Below, piece after piece: positions 17,826-25,613 of a DNA stretch of 64,000 nucleotides. Position 1 is the stretch's first letter. Every line of letters starts with the position of its first letter. The notes under the pieces are model-generated. The model ran no database searches. It saw only the letters and a program-made list of their open reading frames with translations, and was not told the origin of the DNA. This DNA is from an uncultured Lachnospiraceae bacterium. GTDB taxonomy: Bacteria > Bacillota > Clostridia > Lachnospirales > Lachnospiraceae. The DNA is taken from positions 124,001-188,000 of the forward strand of contig CAJUHH010000002.1 in the NCBI GenBank assembly GCA_910585965.1, given 5' to 3'. A program made the position numbers and the translations under genes.

Positions 17826-19403
17826 ATGAATCATTTTGACAATAAAGATGATGAGTTCGAAATCCGGGATGAAGAATTGGATATGAAGGATACAGAGATC
17901 AACGAAGACGATTACGAAGACGATGAGGACGGCGGGGAGAAAGAGGAGCTGGAGAAACGATCACCGGAAGATGAAAAAGGAAATAAAGGGGACGGGAAAG
18001 AAAGCGAATATGAGGATGTTTGCTTTATCTGCCGTCGGCCGGAAAGCAAAGCCGGGAAAATGTTCAAACTTCCTAATAATATATCGGTATGTAACGACTG
18101 CATGCATAAGACGATGGATACCGTGAGCCAGTTCGATTACCAGGGGATGCTTGGCAATACGAATTGGAATGATGAGATAGAGAAATGGAGCAAAGGGAAA
18201 GGCTTTCCCAATATCAGTTTTGTGAATCTTGCAGATCTGCAGGGAGAGGGGGGGATACCCAATAAGCAGAAGCTGAAAAGAAAGAAGGCTAAAAAGAAGG
18301 AAGAGCCGGTTTTGAATATTAAAGATATTCCAGCCCCGCATAAAATAAAGGCCCAGCTGGATGAATATGTGGTGGGCCAGGAAAAAGCAAAAAAGATTAT
18401 TTCGGTGGCGGTTTATAATCATTATAAGCGCGTGGCAACAGGGACGATGGATGAAATTGAAATCGAAAAGTCCAATATATTAATGATTGGGCCTACAGGA
18501 AGCGGCAAGACCTATCTGGTGAAAACATTGGCAAGGCTTCTGGATGTGCCGTTGGCCATCGCTGATGCCACTTCATTGACGGAAGCCGGTTATATCGGCG
18601 ACGATATCGAGAGCGTGTTATCCAAACTTCTGGCGGCTGCGGAGAACGATGTGGAACGGGCAGAAAGAGGCATTGTCTTTATCGATGAGATTGATAAGAT
18701 CGCCAAAAAACGAAATACGAACTCCAGGGACGTGAGCGGGGAATCGGTGCAGCAAGGGATGCTGAAGCTGCTGGAAGGAGCGGAAATAGAAGTGCCGGTA
18801 GGGGCCAACAGCAAGAACGCCATGGTTCCGTTGACGACCATCAATACGAAGAATATTTTGTTTATCTGCGGAGGGGCGTTCCCGGATCTGGAAGAGATTA
18901 TCAAGCAGCGCTTGAATAAAGGGACTTCTATCGGCTACGGGGCCCAGCTGAAGGATAAATATGATAAGGAAAAGAATATCCTGAACAGGGTGACAGTGGA
19001 GGATATTCGCAAGTTCGGCATGATTCCAGAGTTTTTAGGGCGTATGCCTATTATTTGCACGCTGGAAGGATTGACGAAAGAAATGCTGGTAAAGATTTTG
19101 CGGGAGCCTAAAAATGCGATTTTAAAGCAATACCAGAAATTATTAGAATTGGATGAAGTAAAGCTTTTGTTTGATGAGGGGGCCTTGGAGGCGATCGCCG
19201 AAAAGGCGATGGAAAAAGATACGGGCGCGAGGGCCCTGCGTGCCATTATCGAAGAATTTATGCTGGATATTATGTATGAAATTCCTAAGGACGACAATAT
19301 CGGAAAGGTGACGATTACGAGGGAGTACATTGAAAAAACAGGAGGCCCTGTCATCGATATCCGCAGCGGCAGCCTGGAACTGCCCGACCATTCCGCCCAA
19401 TGA
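17826..19403 (+). CDS. ClpX-like AAA+ unfoldase with long acidic N terminus
   Basis: 525 residues, about 100 longer than usual ClpX. Residues 1-62 are extremely rich in Asp and Glu. A treble-clef zinc finger follows, with C66-x2-C69 and C89-x2-C92 as in ClpX. The AAA+ core has Walker A GPTGSGKT (222-229), the pore loop GYIGDD (255-260), and Walker B IVFIDEIDK (283-291). In place of the IGF loop that docks ClpP, the sequence reads TSIGYGA, a near match. It probably unfolds proteins for ClpP, as a second ClpX paralogue; the acidic extension may be an adaptor or substrate filter. It is a single-gene unit. Whether it still binds ClpP is uncertain. Confidence 0.88.
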   Translation: MNHFDNKDDEFEIRDEELDMKDTEINEDDYEDDEDGGEKEELEKRSPEDEKGNKGDGKESEYEDVCFICRRPESKAGKMFKLPNNISVCNDCMHKTMDTVSQFDYQGMLGNTNWNDEIEKWSKGKGFPNISFVNLADLQGEGGIPNKQKLKRKKAKKKEEPVLNIKDIPAPHKIKAQLDEYVVGQEKAKKIISVAVYNHYKRVATGTMDEIEIEKSNILMIGPTGSGKTYLVKTLARLLDVPLAIADATSLTEAGYIGDDIESVLSKLLAAAENDVERAERGIVFIDEIDKIAKKRNTNSRDVSGESVQQGMLKLLEGAEIEVPVGANSKNAMVPLTTINTKNILFICGGAFPDLEEIIKQRLNKGTSIGYGAQLKDKYDKEKNILNRVTVEDIRKFGMIPEFLGRMPIICTLEGLTKEMLVKILREPKNAILKQYQKLLELDEVKLLFDEGALEAIAEKAMEKDTGARALRAIIEEFMLDIMYEIPKDDNIGKVTITREYIEKTGGPVIDIRSGSLELPDHSAQ

Positions 19404-19457
19404 GTTGGCGCGCAGCCTTTGATAATTTTGAAGAATACCATAAATAGAAAACAATAG

Positions 19458-19510
19458 CAGCCCCGGATATCCTTATGCCTATGGCGGGCATGAGGATATC
19501 CGGGGCTGTT
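19458..19510. terminator. Strong bidirectional terminator between ClpX-like and ROK genes
   Basis: CAGCCCCGGATATCC pairs perfectly with GGATATCCGGGGCTG around a GC-containing loop, ending in TT. It separates two convergent genes, so it can serve both strands. Confidence 0.75.
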
Positions 19511-19561
19511 CGCATTTCGATTTATAAAAGGAATCCTTTTTAACCGTATGCCCAAACGGGC

Positions 19562-20779
19562 TTAAAGGGGAAAATCCAGGTTTTCGTGAAATACATTGTC
19601 GGCTACCAGCGCCAGGGTTCCGATTAAGGGAGCCTGGCCGTGGAAACTGGAGCGTTGGATCTGCAAAGTGCTGAACCGCTTCGGGCTGATGCGCGTCTGG
19701 ATTTTACGTAAAATCAATTCCTCTAATACGGAGCCGGGGCTGTTGCTTTCATAATCCATGATGAGATAGGAAATATCCAGTATATTCAGCACATTTAATA
19801 TGGCATGGGACAGATAATTGCAATATTCGTTTAAAGCGGATACTGCCAGCAGGTCGTTTTGGTTGGCCAGGTCAATGATATTGACGAGGGAAACATCAAG
19901 AGGATCAGCGATAAGCGTGTTCGGATAGAGGGGGAGCTGCTGCTGGATATAGTTACGGACGTTTTCAATATTAGCATACATCTCAAGGCAGCCCACGTTG
20001 CCGCACGGACACTGAGGCCCTACGAAATTGATCGTGCTATGCCCGAGTTCGCCGCTTTGGCCGCTGTTGCCGTTATATAACTCTTCGTGCAATACAAGGC
20101 CAGAGCCGATACCATATTTTAAGTGTACATATAGAAAATTGGGAATATCCTTTCCGATACCGTACATTTTCTCGCTTAATGCGCCTGCATTGCCGTCATT
20201 GATGAGAAAGGCGGGAAGCTTTGTATAGTTTGTCACCTCCTGGACAATCGGGAGATTCTGGATGCCCCAGAAATTCGGGGGATCCAGAATGATGCCGTTT
20301 TTTGCGTCCAAAGGTCCGATGCTGGCGATGCCCACGGCAAGCAGCGGGCAGTTGTTCCTCGCTTTCAGCGTATCAATTCCGGCAAAAATAATATCGAGAA
20401 GCTGTCTTCCGTCAGCCAGTTTCTGCGTTTTGTCTACAAACTTATCTAATATATTTCCTGAAAGATCGCCCAGAATGACTTGGTAAAGGCCTCGTTTTAT
20501 CAGTATGCCGATAATTTTCGGAGCCTGCGGGGAAAGCTTCAGCGGAGTAGGGATGCGGCCGTTTGAAGGCTGCATTCTGCCGGAATGGCATTCCTCTTCG
20601 GCGACAATGCCCCGGTCTATCAAATCGGCTATGATATTGCTTACAGTCATTTTCGTAAGATGGGAGATTTTTGCAAGGTCAATTCTGGAAAGCCCTGATC
20701 GTGTTGCAATAAGCTTCAGGATAAGAGACTGATTTTTTTGCTTGAGTCCTTTGATGCTGATGCCGGCATTATTGTTCAT
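19562..20779 (-). CDS. ROK family transcriptional repressor (NagC/XylR type)
   Basis: 405 residues. The N terminus has a winged helix-turn-helix (SLILKLIATRSGLSRIDLAK, TKMTVSNIIADLID). The C-terminal ROK sugar-sensing domain has ING-type DGNAGALSEKMYG, the GELGHSTINF active-site region and the zinc motif CPCGNVGCLE. Full ROK repressors bind DNA and are released by a sugar or sugar phosphate. It is divergent from the isomerase-transaldolase-transketolase operon, with the long inverted repeat between them, and is the likely regulator of that operon and of itself. On its own strand AGGAGA lies just upstream of the ATG. The effector cannot be read; the operon suggests a ketose or ketose phosphate. 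Confidence 0.88.
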   Translation of the reverse strand: MNNNAGISIKGLKQKNQSLILKLIATRSGLSRIDLAKISHLTKMTVSNIIADLIDRGIVAEEECHSGRMQPSNGRIPTPLKLSPQAPKIIGILIKRGLYQVILGDLSGNILDKFVDKTQKLADGRQLLDIIFAGIDTLKARNNCPLLAVGIASIGPLDAKNGIILDPPNFWGIQNLPIVQEVTNYTKLPAFLINDGNAGALSEKMYGIGKDIPNFLYVHLKYGIGSGLVLHEELYNGNSGQSGELGHSTINFVGPQCPCGNVGCLEMYANIENVRNYIQQQLPLYPNTLIADPLDVSLVNIIDLANQNDLLAVSALNEYCNYLSHAILNVLNILDISYLIMDYESNSPGSVLEELILRKIQTRISPKRFSTLQIQRSSFHGQAPLIGTLALVADNVFHENLDFPL

Positions 20780-20919
20780 AAAATGTCTCCTGTCTGGATT
20801 TTAAATTTGTTATTTGGGTTAAACTAAGTATTGCGTGGTTTTATGATTGCTTCGTTGTCGTTAATTGTATTGTAGCATAGAAATAACGGTATTTCAATTT
20901 TGCTTCCGGCGGATGGCCG

Positions 20920-21288
20920 CCCGGAGATCGATTTTGCCAGGGCAGGGCGCGCGGGGGCAGAAAAGCCGGAGGGCGGAGGAGAGGCGGAAAGGGACTGGCT
21001 GGGAATGGTTTTCCGTGCGGACTTCGGGAAATGGATTTTCTAAATATTCCGGCAGGGATGGATCGGCCGGACGCAACCGCCGGCGATTCGCCATCCGGGC
21101 TCATGGCCGGCTTTTGGTGACATCCGTGTCACCAAATTGCTGTTTGTTGGACGGAATATTAAGAAAATCTCATTTCCCTGCGTGAAGCAGCGGAAAACCA
21201 TTTCCAGCCAGTCCCTTTCCGCCTGCCCCAGCCGCCCTCCGGCTTTTCTGCCCCCGCGCGCCCTGCCCTGGCAAAATCGATCTCCGGG
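20920..21288. repeat. Long inverted repeat (about 130-bp arms, 100-bp loop)
   Basis: The left arm 20920-21051 and right arm 21152-21288 are inverted copies. The outermost 57 bases match perfectly (GC-rich, including GGGCAGGGCGCGCGGGGGCA), then a two-base indel, another perfect stretch of about 20 bases (GGCGGAAAGGGACTGGCTGG), and a looser inner part ending in AATATTCCG/CGGAATATT. The loop carries a perfect nine-base hairpin TTGGTGACA/TGTCACCAA (21114-21135). The composition is far more GC-rich than the AT-rich flanks. No coding sequence with a credible start is present. A non-autonomous mobile element (MITE-like), or a large structured RNA are both possible. It fills most of the 800-base gap between the ROK gene and its target operon. 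Confidence 0.85.
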
Positions 21289-21516
21289 CTTGTGGCTTTG
21301 CTTTCTTCGGAAGTTTTTGTGTCATATAAAATAATAATGCATAAAAATAACCATATTTAGGAAAAAGAATTTACCATATATATTTGGATAACCATTTGTA
21401 TTATAGTAAAAAAACAATTAAACTGCAATATATGCCAATAAATTTAGCAGAATACACAAAAAATGATAGTTATTATTGGAGAAAAGATCGAAAAAAATTT
21501 ATATTAGTAAAAAGTA

Positions 21517-21546
21517 TTGACTAAAAGGTTTCGGGGAATTTATAAT
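21517..21546 (+). promoter_or_regulatory. Promoter of the isomerase-transaldolase-transketolase operon
   Basis: TTGACT (21517-21522) and TATAAT (21541-21546) with an 18-base spacer. The -10 box covers an in-frame ATG at 21545, which rules that ATG out as the start of the SIS gene. Confidence 0.8.
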
Positions 21547-21577
21547 GAGTCCATACTACACAGAGGAGGAAAGAAGA

Positions 21578-22222
21578 ATGCGGCAATCGAAGGAAATTTT
21601 GGACGGGCTGATCATCCGTTATCCGGCTCTTAGCGGCTGCCGGAAATCCATTGGTGATGCATTTGAGATGCTGTTTGCCTGTCTCAAAGACGGAAAAAAG
21701 TTAGCCCTGTGTGGAAATGGGGGCAGTTGCGCGGACTGCGACCATATGGCGGGGGAATTGCTGAAAGGGTTCTGTAAAGACAGGCCTTTGCAGGAAATGG
21801 AAAAACAGATGTTGAGGCAGATAGATAGGGAGAGGGGCGGTATGCTCGCTGACAAGCTGCAGAAGGGGTTGGCAGTTGTGAATTTATGCGCCAATGCGGC
21901 GGCAATGACGGCGGTAGCCAATGATACGGATGCGGAGCTGGTTTTTGCCCAGCAGCTTATGGGGCTGGGGAACGAAGGCGATGTCCTGGTCTGCATCTGT
22001 CCTAAGGGCAGGGCGGAAAATATATTGAACGCTATTGCCGCAGCCCGTCTGAAGAAAATGAAAGTGCTGGGTCTGACGGCGCAGGACGGGGGGAAGATGG
22101 AAAGCTTGTGCGATGTGCTGATTGCGGTGCCGGAAAAGGAGGTATACCGGGCGCAGGAATTGCATCTGCCGATCTATCATGCCTTATGCCTTATGTTGGA
22201 GGAAGCATTTTTCGGGCAATGA
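21578..22222 (+). CDS. SIS-domain phosphosugar isomerase (GmhA/DiaA-like)
   Basis: 214 residues from ATG 21578, preceded by GAGGAGGAAAG. The sugar-isomerase fold is clear: the phosphate-binding CGNGGSCADCDHMAGELLKG (around residues 47-66) matches the GNGGSxADxxHxAxEL loop of sedoheptulose-7-phosphate isomerase GmhA, and GDVLVCICPKGRAENI is the second SIS loop. It differs from classic GmhA by Cys-rich substitutions. Its operon with transaldolase and transketolase suggests that it isomerises an aldose/ketose phosphate (or a related acidic sugar) feeding those enzymes. The exact substrate is not evident. Confidence 0.78.
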   Translation: MRQSKEILDGLIIRYPALSGCRKSIGDAFEMLFACLKDGKKLALCGNGGSCADCDHMAGELLKGFCKDRPLQEMEKQMLRQIDRERGGMLADKLQKGLAVVNLCANAAAMTAVANDTDAELVFAQQLMGLGNEGDVLVCICPKGRAENILNAIAAARLKKMKVLGLTAQDGGKMESLCDVLIAVPEKEVYRAQELHLPIYHALCLMLEEAFFGQ

Positions 22223-22237
22223 CAAGGAGGAAAAAGA

Positions 22238-22918
22238 ATGAAGTTTTTTTTGGACAGCTCGGATATCAATGAGGTGGAATACGCCTTCCAGAATTTCGGG
22301 ATTGAAGGTGTCACCACGAATCCGCGTCAATTAGCGGTAATCGGGAAAAAGGAGTCCGAGGTGGTGGGGGAATTGGCGGAGTGGACAGCCCGCCATGGTT
22401 TTGCAGGAAGCGAGGAATTTCCTGTTTCTATCGAGGTGGATCCGAACTTGGAGCGATGGGAGGATATTTATCGGGAGGCAAAGAGTATCGTGCGGCAGGG
22501 GCCGTGCTTTATCATCAAGATCCCCTGTACGGAACAAGGGCTGATCGCGGCGCGGAAGCTGGAGAAAGAGGGGGTACGGACCAATGTGACGCTAGTTTTT
22601 TCCAGGTCACAGGCGCTTGCCGCAGCCAGGCTTGGAGCGAAATTCGTTTCTCCGTTTGTGGGATGGAAGGAAAATTATGGAGAAGATACGTTTGATTATT
22701 TGAATGATATCATACAGATTTATAAAAATTATAATTACCATACGGAAATTATTGTAGCGGCTGTCCGCAGCGGAAAGGTAATCGCCGATGCGGCTAAGAT
22801 GGGGGCCGATATTGTAACTTGTTCTTTGGAAACGATGAAAAACAGCGTTTATCATCCTTTTACCGATTATGGAATCCGCTTTTTTACAGAGGCATGGAAT
22901 TCGCTGGAGGAACAATGA
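22238..22918 (+). CDS. Transaldolase / fructose-6-phosphate aldolase family enzyme
   Basis: 226 residues, the short single-domain TIM-barrel type. MKFFLDSSDINEVE opens the barrel, GVTTNPR is the conserved second strand loop, and the Schiff-base lysine is Lys94 in FIIKIPCTE. FVSPFVGWKENYGED and TEIIVAAVRS follow in family order. Members either transfer dihydroxyacetone units (transaldolase) or act as aldolases on fructose-6-phosphate or analogues. AAGGAGG lies before the ATG, 15 bases after the SIS stop; the stop overlaps the start of the transketolase N gene. Operon position argues for a ketose-phosphate route. Confidence 0.85.
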   Translation: MKFFLDSSDINEVEYAFQNFGIEGVTTNPRQLAVIGKKESEVVGELAEWTARHGFAGSEEFPVSIEVDPNLERWEDIYREAKSIVRQGPCFIIKIPCTEQGLIAARKLEKEGVRTNVTLVFSRSQALAAARLGAKFVSPFVGWKENYGEDTFDYLNDIIQIYKNYNYHTEIIVAAVRSGKVIADAAKMGADIVTCSLETMKNSVYHPFTDYGIRFFTEAWNSLEEQ

Positions 22919-23222
22919 TGGGGAAGGAGGCCGGAGAAAAAGATAGATATGAACTGGAGCGTTTTGCATTGGAGATTCGCAGGGAAACGATAAAAGAACT
23001 CCATAGTCTGGGAGCGGGGCATATAGGGGGGTGCATGTCTATGGTGGAGCTGCTGGCAGTGCTTTATGGCGGCATCCTGCGCGTGGACGCGCAGAATCCC
23101 GGATGGGAGGAAAGGGACCGGCTCATAGTTTCCAAGGGCCATGCAGGGCCTGCGGTATATGCGGCGCTGTCCCTAAGGGGCTTTTTCCCGTTAGAAAAAC
23201 TGGATACCTTAAACAGGCCGGG
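22918..23222 (+). pseudogene. Transketolase N-subunit gene, 5' fragment, interrupted by prophage
   Basis: This is the first 102 codons of a split transketolase N subunit: the ATG/ATG at 22915-22920 overlaps the transaldolase stop, and GAGHIGGCMSMVELLAVLYGG and VSKGHAGPAVYAALSLRGFF are the substrate/TPP-binding start of the family. The frame reaches LDTLNRPG and then runs into prophage DNA, ending in a stop at 23242-23244. The rest resumes at 56238. Joining base 23222 to 56243 keeps the frame and gives a 293-residue protein with the expected NRPGTDLPSHMD junction. The fragment alone lacks the GDG...N TPP motif and cannot be active. Confidence 0.95.
23218..23222 (+). repeat. Left copy of 5-bp target-site duplication (CCGGG)
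   Basis: CCGGG here is repeated at 56238-56242 on the other side of the prophage. Five bases is the duplication length made by phage Mu-type transposases. Confidence 0.93.
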
Positions 23223-23246
23223 TGTAAATTATCAAGAAGAATGACA
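23223..23246 (+). repeat. Left terminal inverted repeat of the prophage
   Basis: The 24 bases from 23223 match the reverse complement of 56214-56237 at 20 of 24 positions, with the shared block CAAxAAGAATGACA near the inner side and TGTAA at the tip. Confidence 0.9.
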
Positions 23247-23346
23247 AAAAACAAAAAAAGTGCAAAAAGCCGCAAAAACCCGCAAAGCCTTAAAATATGC
23301 CGCTTATGTCTACCTAGCGATTGAAAATTGTCATTCTTATTGATAA
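23229..23346. repeat. Inverted pair of probable transposase-binding sites at the left end
   Basis: TTATCAAGAAGAATGACAA at 23229-23247 recurs inverted at 23328-23346 with one mismatch (18 of 19). The centre-to-centre distance is 99 bases. Multiple MuA-type sites at the left end are expected for transposable phages; the right end shows the same core once, at its tip. Confidence 0.75.
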
Positions 23347-24141
23347 CAAAAAATAAGTTCAATTTTAAACTATTTTTGGAAGTGAAATTCTGTTTTAAAT
23401 TCTTTAAAATGATTTAAACCCGTAAAAATGGGCGTTCAGATCATTTTTTTAAATTAATTTAAAAATTTTTTAATTATGGAATTGGTGAATACGGAACTAA
23501 AATGCTTTATTTCAAAATTTAGTTCCGTATTCGTTTTAATTGATAAAATGGGCATTCTTGACAAAGAAAGTAGAAATAAGATTGTCGAATACGGAACTAA
23601 AAGAAATTGCAAATCTACCTATTTTTAATAGGAAGATAAAAAATGAATATTGGTATATTGTTTTTCCACAGATTGTGTTTTGGTGATGAAATAGAAGGGT
23701 GTTTAAACTATTTTTTAAAGATTAAAGCGTAGTTTAAATAGTATTTTGCACTAAATAACTCATGAAATATCAAAACTAACACGCTTTTTCAATTTGGATA
23801 GTTACGCGAAGATCGCCTGATTTTTTTTGAAAAGAAAGATTGCTAATGCGAAAAACATATATATAGCTTAATGTATACATATGATAAGATGTATATATAT
23901 TAAATTAGAACAACTAAATGAAGAACATCATATAAGATCGCCCACTTTTTCCGCTTAATAAATTTTATTTTATAAAATATTAACTATTTTATAAACTTAT
24001 AACATAAATGTAAAAATAAAATAGGTAGTAAAAAGAAATACTATTTTCCAATTTATGGAAATTCGTGAAAAATAATGCATATTTTTAGCAATATGATAAA
24101 ATGGATATAAAGAAAGCAAAAAGGAATAGGGAGGACCCTAC
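23247..24141. other. Gene-free AT-rich left-end region
   Basis: About 900 bases without a credible gene. It holds the inverted transposase-site copy (23328-23346), several TTTAAA-centred motifs (for example TTTTAAACTATTTTTGG at 23363, TTTTAAATTCTTTAAAA at 23393, TTTAAACTATTTTTTAAAG at 23702), of which one similar copy (TTTTAAATTATTTTCAG) is at the right end near 56117, and three copies of a 15-base motif (23487-23601). The rest is simple AT-rich sequence, including runs of TATATA near 23870-23900. Confidence 0.7.
23487..23601. repeat. Three copies of a 15-bp motif GAATACGGAACTAAA
   Basis: The motif occurs at 23487-23501 (direct), 23518-23532 (inverted, TTTAGTTCCGTATTC) and 23587-23601 (direct, exactly 100 bases after the first). 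The first two can form a hairpin. All three copies are identical over 15 bases in a region without genes, so they look like protein-binding sites, perhaps for the repressor, a Ner-like protein or the transposase. Confidence 0.8.
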
Positions 24142-24288
24142 ATGGAATACGAAAGAAAAATAGCAGAGGATGAAATCGGTCGTTTGAAGGAAAATATTAT
24201 TAATATGGTGAAAGGGATTGATGAAGAGAAGTTTTTGAGGCAGATACATACGATACTGAAGTATCACATAGAAAAGAGAGGGGATTAG
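24142..24288 (+). CDS. Small helical phage protein, 48 aa
   Basis: ATG 24142 is preceded by GGGAGGA, a strong ribosome site, and the product is charged and helical (EDEIGRLKENIINMVKGID). It is convergent with, and overlaps by four bases, the end of the repressor gene. No family is recognised. Its place in the left regulatory region suggests a role in lysogeny or transposition control. Confidence 0.5.
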   Translation: MEYERKIAEDEIGRLKENIINMVKGIDEEKFLRQIHTILKYHIEKRGD

Positions 24289-24662
24289 CCCTCTCTTTTC
24301 ATATTGCCGAGCAGCATCTGGATGAGGCCGTCCAACGTTTCCTGTGATTTTGGATCTAATTTTTGGTAAGATTTTACTATCCCGAGGATAAGGTCGTAAA
24401 AAGGGGTTTCTTCTTCGAGCAAATCGGATACGATGGCAGCAGTCTCATCTTCTGGGATGTCGTACATTTCGCCTTCGCCAGTGAGGAGCCAGTCTTTATT
24501 TATTTTATACTCTTTACATATTAGCTTAATAGTTTGCTCTGACGGGTTATTTTCCCCGCTCTCTAGTTTGCAAACAGAGGAGCGTGTTATCCCTATCTTT
24601 TCACCGAACTTCTCCATAGATAGCCTAGTATCTGTTCTAATTTTTTTTATGCGATCCTTCAA
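24285..24662 (-). CDS. XRE-family phage repressor (cI-like)
   Basis: 125 residues with an N-terminal lambda-type helix-turn-helix: LSMEKFGEKIGITRSSVCKLESGE is the DNA-binding unit (about residues 13-37), followed by NKDWLLTGEGEMYDI, common to Firmicute prophage repressors, and an acidic helical C terminus. It is transcribed leftwards away from the early genes, the normal layout for the lysogeny gene. Its promoter (TTGACT, 17 bases, TAGAGT on the minus strand) contains one TAATACAC half-site in the spacer, which implies autoregulation. Confidence 0.85.
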   Translation of the reverse strand: MKDRIKKIRTDTRLSMEKFGEKIGITRSSVCKLESGENNPSEQTIKLICKEYKINKDWLLTGEGEMYDIPEDETAAIVSDLLEEETPFYDLILGIVKSYQKLDPKSQETLDGLIQMLLGNMKREG

Positions 24663-24698
24663 AATTTTCCACCTCCTGCAAATACTCTATCAAAAAAC

Positions 24699-24765
24699 GT
24701 GTATTAAGTCAACAAAAAGTATTGACAATAACCATTAAAGAAACTACAATGTATATGTAATACAC
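24699..24765. promoter_or_regulatory. Divergent promoters and operator of the lysogeny switch
   Basis: On the plus strand TTGACA (24722-24727), 17 bases, TACAAT (24745-24750) drives the early genes. GTGTATTA at 24699-24706 and its inverse TAATACAC at 24758-24765 flank this promoter, and the former also lies inside the repressor's own promoter. The paired sites are the best candidates for repressor operators. Confidence 0.75.
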
Positions 24766-24898
24766 AAAATGAGTTGCGTTGGAGAATGGTTGAAAGTTGC
24801 CGAATAAATGCTATTTAGCCATGACCTAGAAGCAATTCGAAACCCATGAAAGCAACATGCCAGAAACGAACAAAGAATTAGGTAAAGGAGGTGCGGAA

Positions 24899-25048
24899 AT
24901 GGTTTCCATAGAAAAACCAGACATCCAAGAATTGGTAAGGGCTTTGGAGAAGTTGGACAAAATAAGTCTCTTGCTTATCGACAGTGGGGCAAAGCTTTTA
25001 GTGGCAAGGCAGAATATGGAAAAGGAAAGCTTGCAGAATAGCGAATGA
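24899..25048 (+). CDS. Small early phage protein, 49 aa
   Basis: ATG 24899 lies behind AAAGGAGG, the best start in a frame open from 24857. The product (MVSIEKPDIQELVRALEKL then DKISLLLIDSGAKLLVARQ) is helical. It is the first gene after the early promoter, the position of Ner in Mu, but no helix-turn-helix is evident. Function unknown. Confidence 0.55.
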   Translation: MVSIEKPDIQELVRALEKLDKISLLLIDSGAKLLVARQNMEKESLQNSE

Positions 25049-25080
25049 TGATAAACAAGGAATATGCCAATATGCAATGA

Positions 25081-25112
25081 GAAAAAGCCTTAAGCATCGG
25101 AATACTTAAGGC
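25081..25112 (-). terminator. Minus-strand terminator
   Basis: GCCTTAAG (25087-25094) pairs with CTTAAGGC (25105-25112); read on the minus strand the stem is followed by TTTTTC. It closes the small leftward unit that starts near 25585. Confidence 0.65.
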
Positions 25113-25219
25113 CGGGGTAAAAAGTAAAATTCAGGATGCTGAGCGTTCGTGGGCAGGTTATCGGAGTCATCATCCTCACTGCCTATGCGTTGCACCTTCC
25201 AACCAAATAAAGATGACAT
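25106..25219 (-). CDS. Possible 37-aa ORF of the leftward unit
   Basis: Reads MSSLFGWKVQRIGSEDDDSD onwards to a stop that falls inside the terminator stem. No ribosome site precedes the ATG, so it may not be translated. Listed because it sits between the 92-aa gene and the terminator on the same strand. Confidence 0.2.
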   Translation of the reverse strand: MSSLFGWKVQRIGSEDDDSDNLPTNAQHPEFYFLPRP

Positions 25220-25279
25220 GGCTGGCTTGGCTCAATGTTGTCCGTTCTTGCACAACGGAGTTCCGTTGAATTAGCCCAG

Positions 25280-25558
25280 TTATTCGATGCCAGTTACCTG
25301 ACAGAGGGGCAAAATATTACCCTTGGAGGAGGGTTCAACTAAGAATGTAGAAATAGCACTTGCATTGATGCGTTCAATGAGAGGACGTGCAGAAGCATGC
25401 GGCTGCATATCTTCATTGCTCAAAATATTGCTAATAGTATCACCTCCTGAAATTGCCTTCAAGTCGTTTTGAACAAGTTGCGTTATGGATGGCTTTTTCA
25501 GTCTGTTACCGCACGGCTTTTTATCCGTACCTCTGCATGTTGCCATGCAGTCCAGCAT
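25280..25558 (-). CDS. Hypothetical 92-aa protein, antisense to the early operon
   Basis: The ATG is preceded on its strand by AGGATG and by a promoter (25585-25613), and a terminator follows at 25081-25112, so it looks like a genuine leftward unit. The N terminus (MLDCMATCRGTDKKPCG) is Cys- and Lys-rich, then KKPSITQLVQNDLKAISGGD. No family is recognised with confidence. As it lies opposite to the lytic early direction, it may be expressed in the lysogen. Confidence 0.4.
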   Translation of the reverse strand: MLDCMATCRGTDKKPCGNRLKKPSITQLVQNDLKAISGGDTISNILSNEDMQPHASARPLIERINASAISTFLVEPSSKGNILPLCQVTGIE

Positions 25559-25584
25559 ATGTCATCATCCTGAATTTTACAGAT

Positions 25585-25613
25585 ATTTTACCATTAAACA
25601 GGGGAAATCGCAA
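25585..25613 (-). promoter_or_regulatory. Minus-strand promoter for the antisense unit
   Basis: Read on the minus strand: TTGCGA (25608-25613), a 17-base spacer, TAAAAT (25585-25590), then about 27 bases to the ATG of the 92-aa gene. Confidence 0.55.

Noticed and set aside
20920..21288. Coding sequence in the long inverted repeat
   Set aside because: Frames there are short, symmetrical products of the repeat, and lack ribosome sites.
21545..22222. ATG 21545 as SIS start
   Set aside because: It lies inside the -10 box; ATG 21578 has a strong ribosome site.
23247..24141. CRISPR array
   Set aside because: The three motif copies are mixed in orientation and irregular in spacing, and no cas genes are present.
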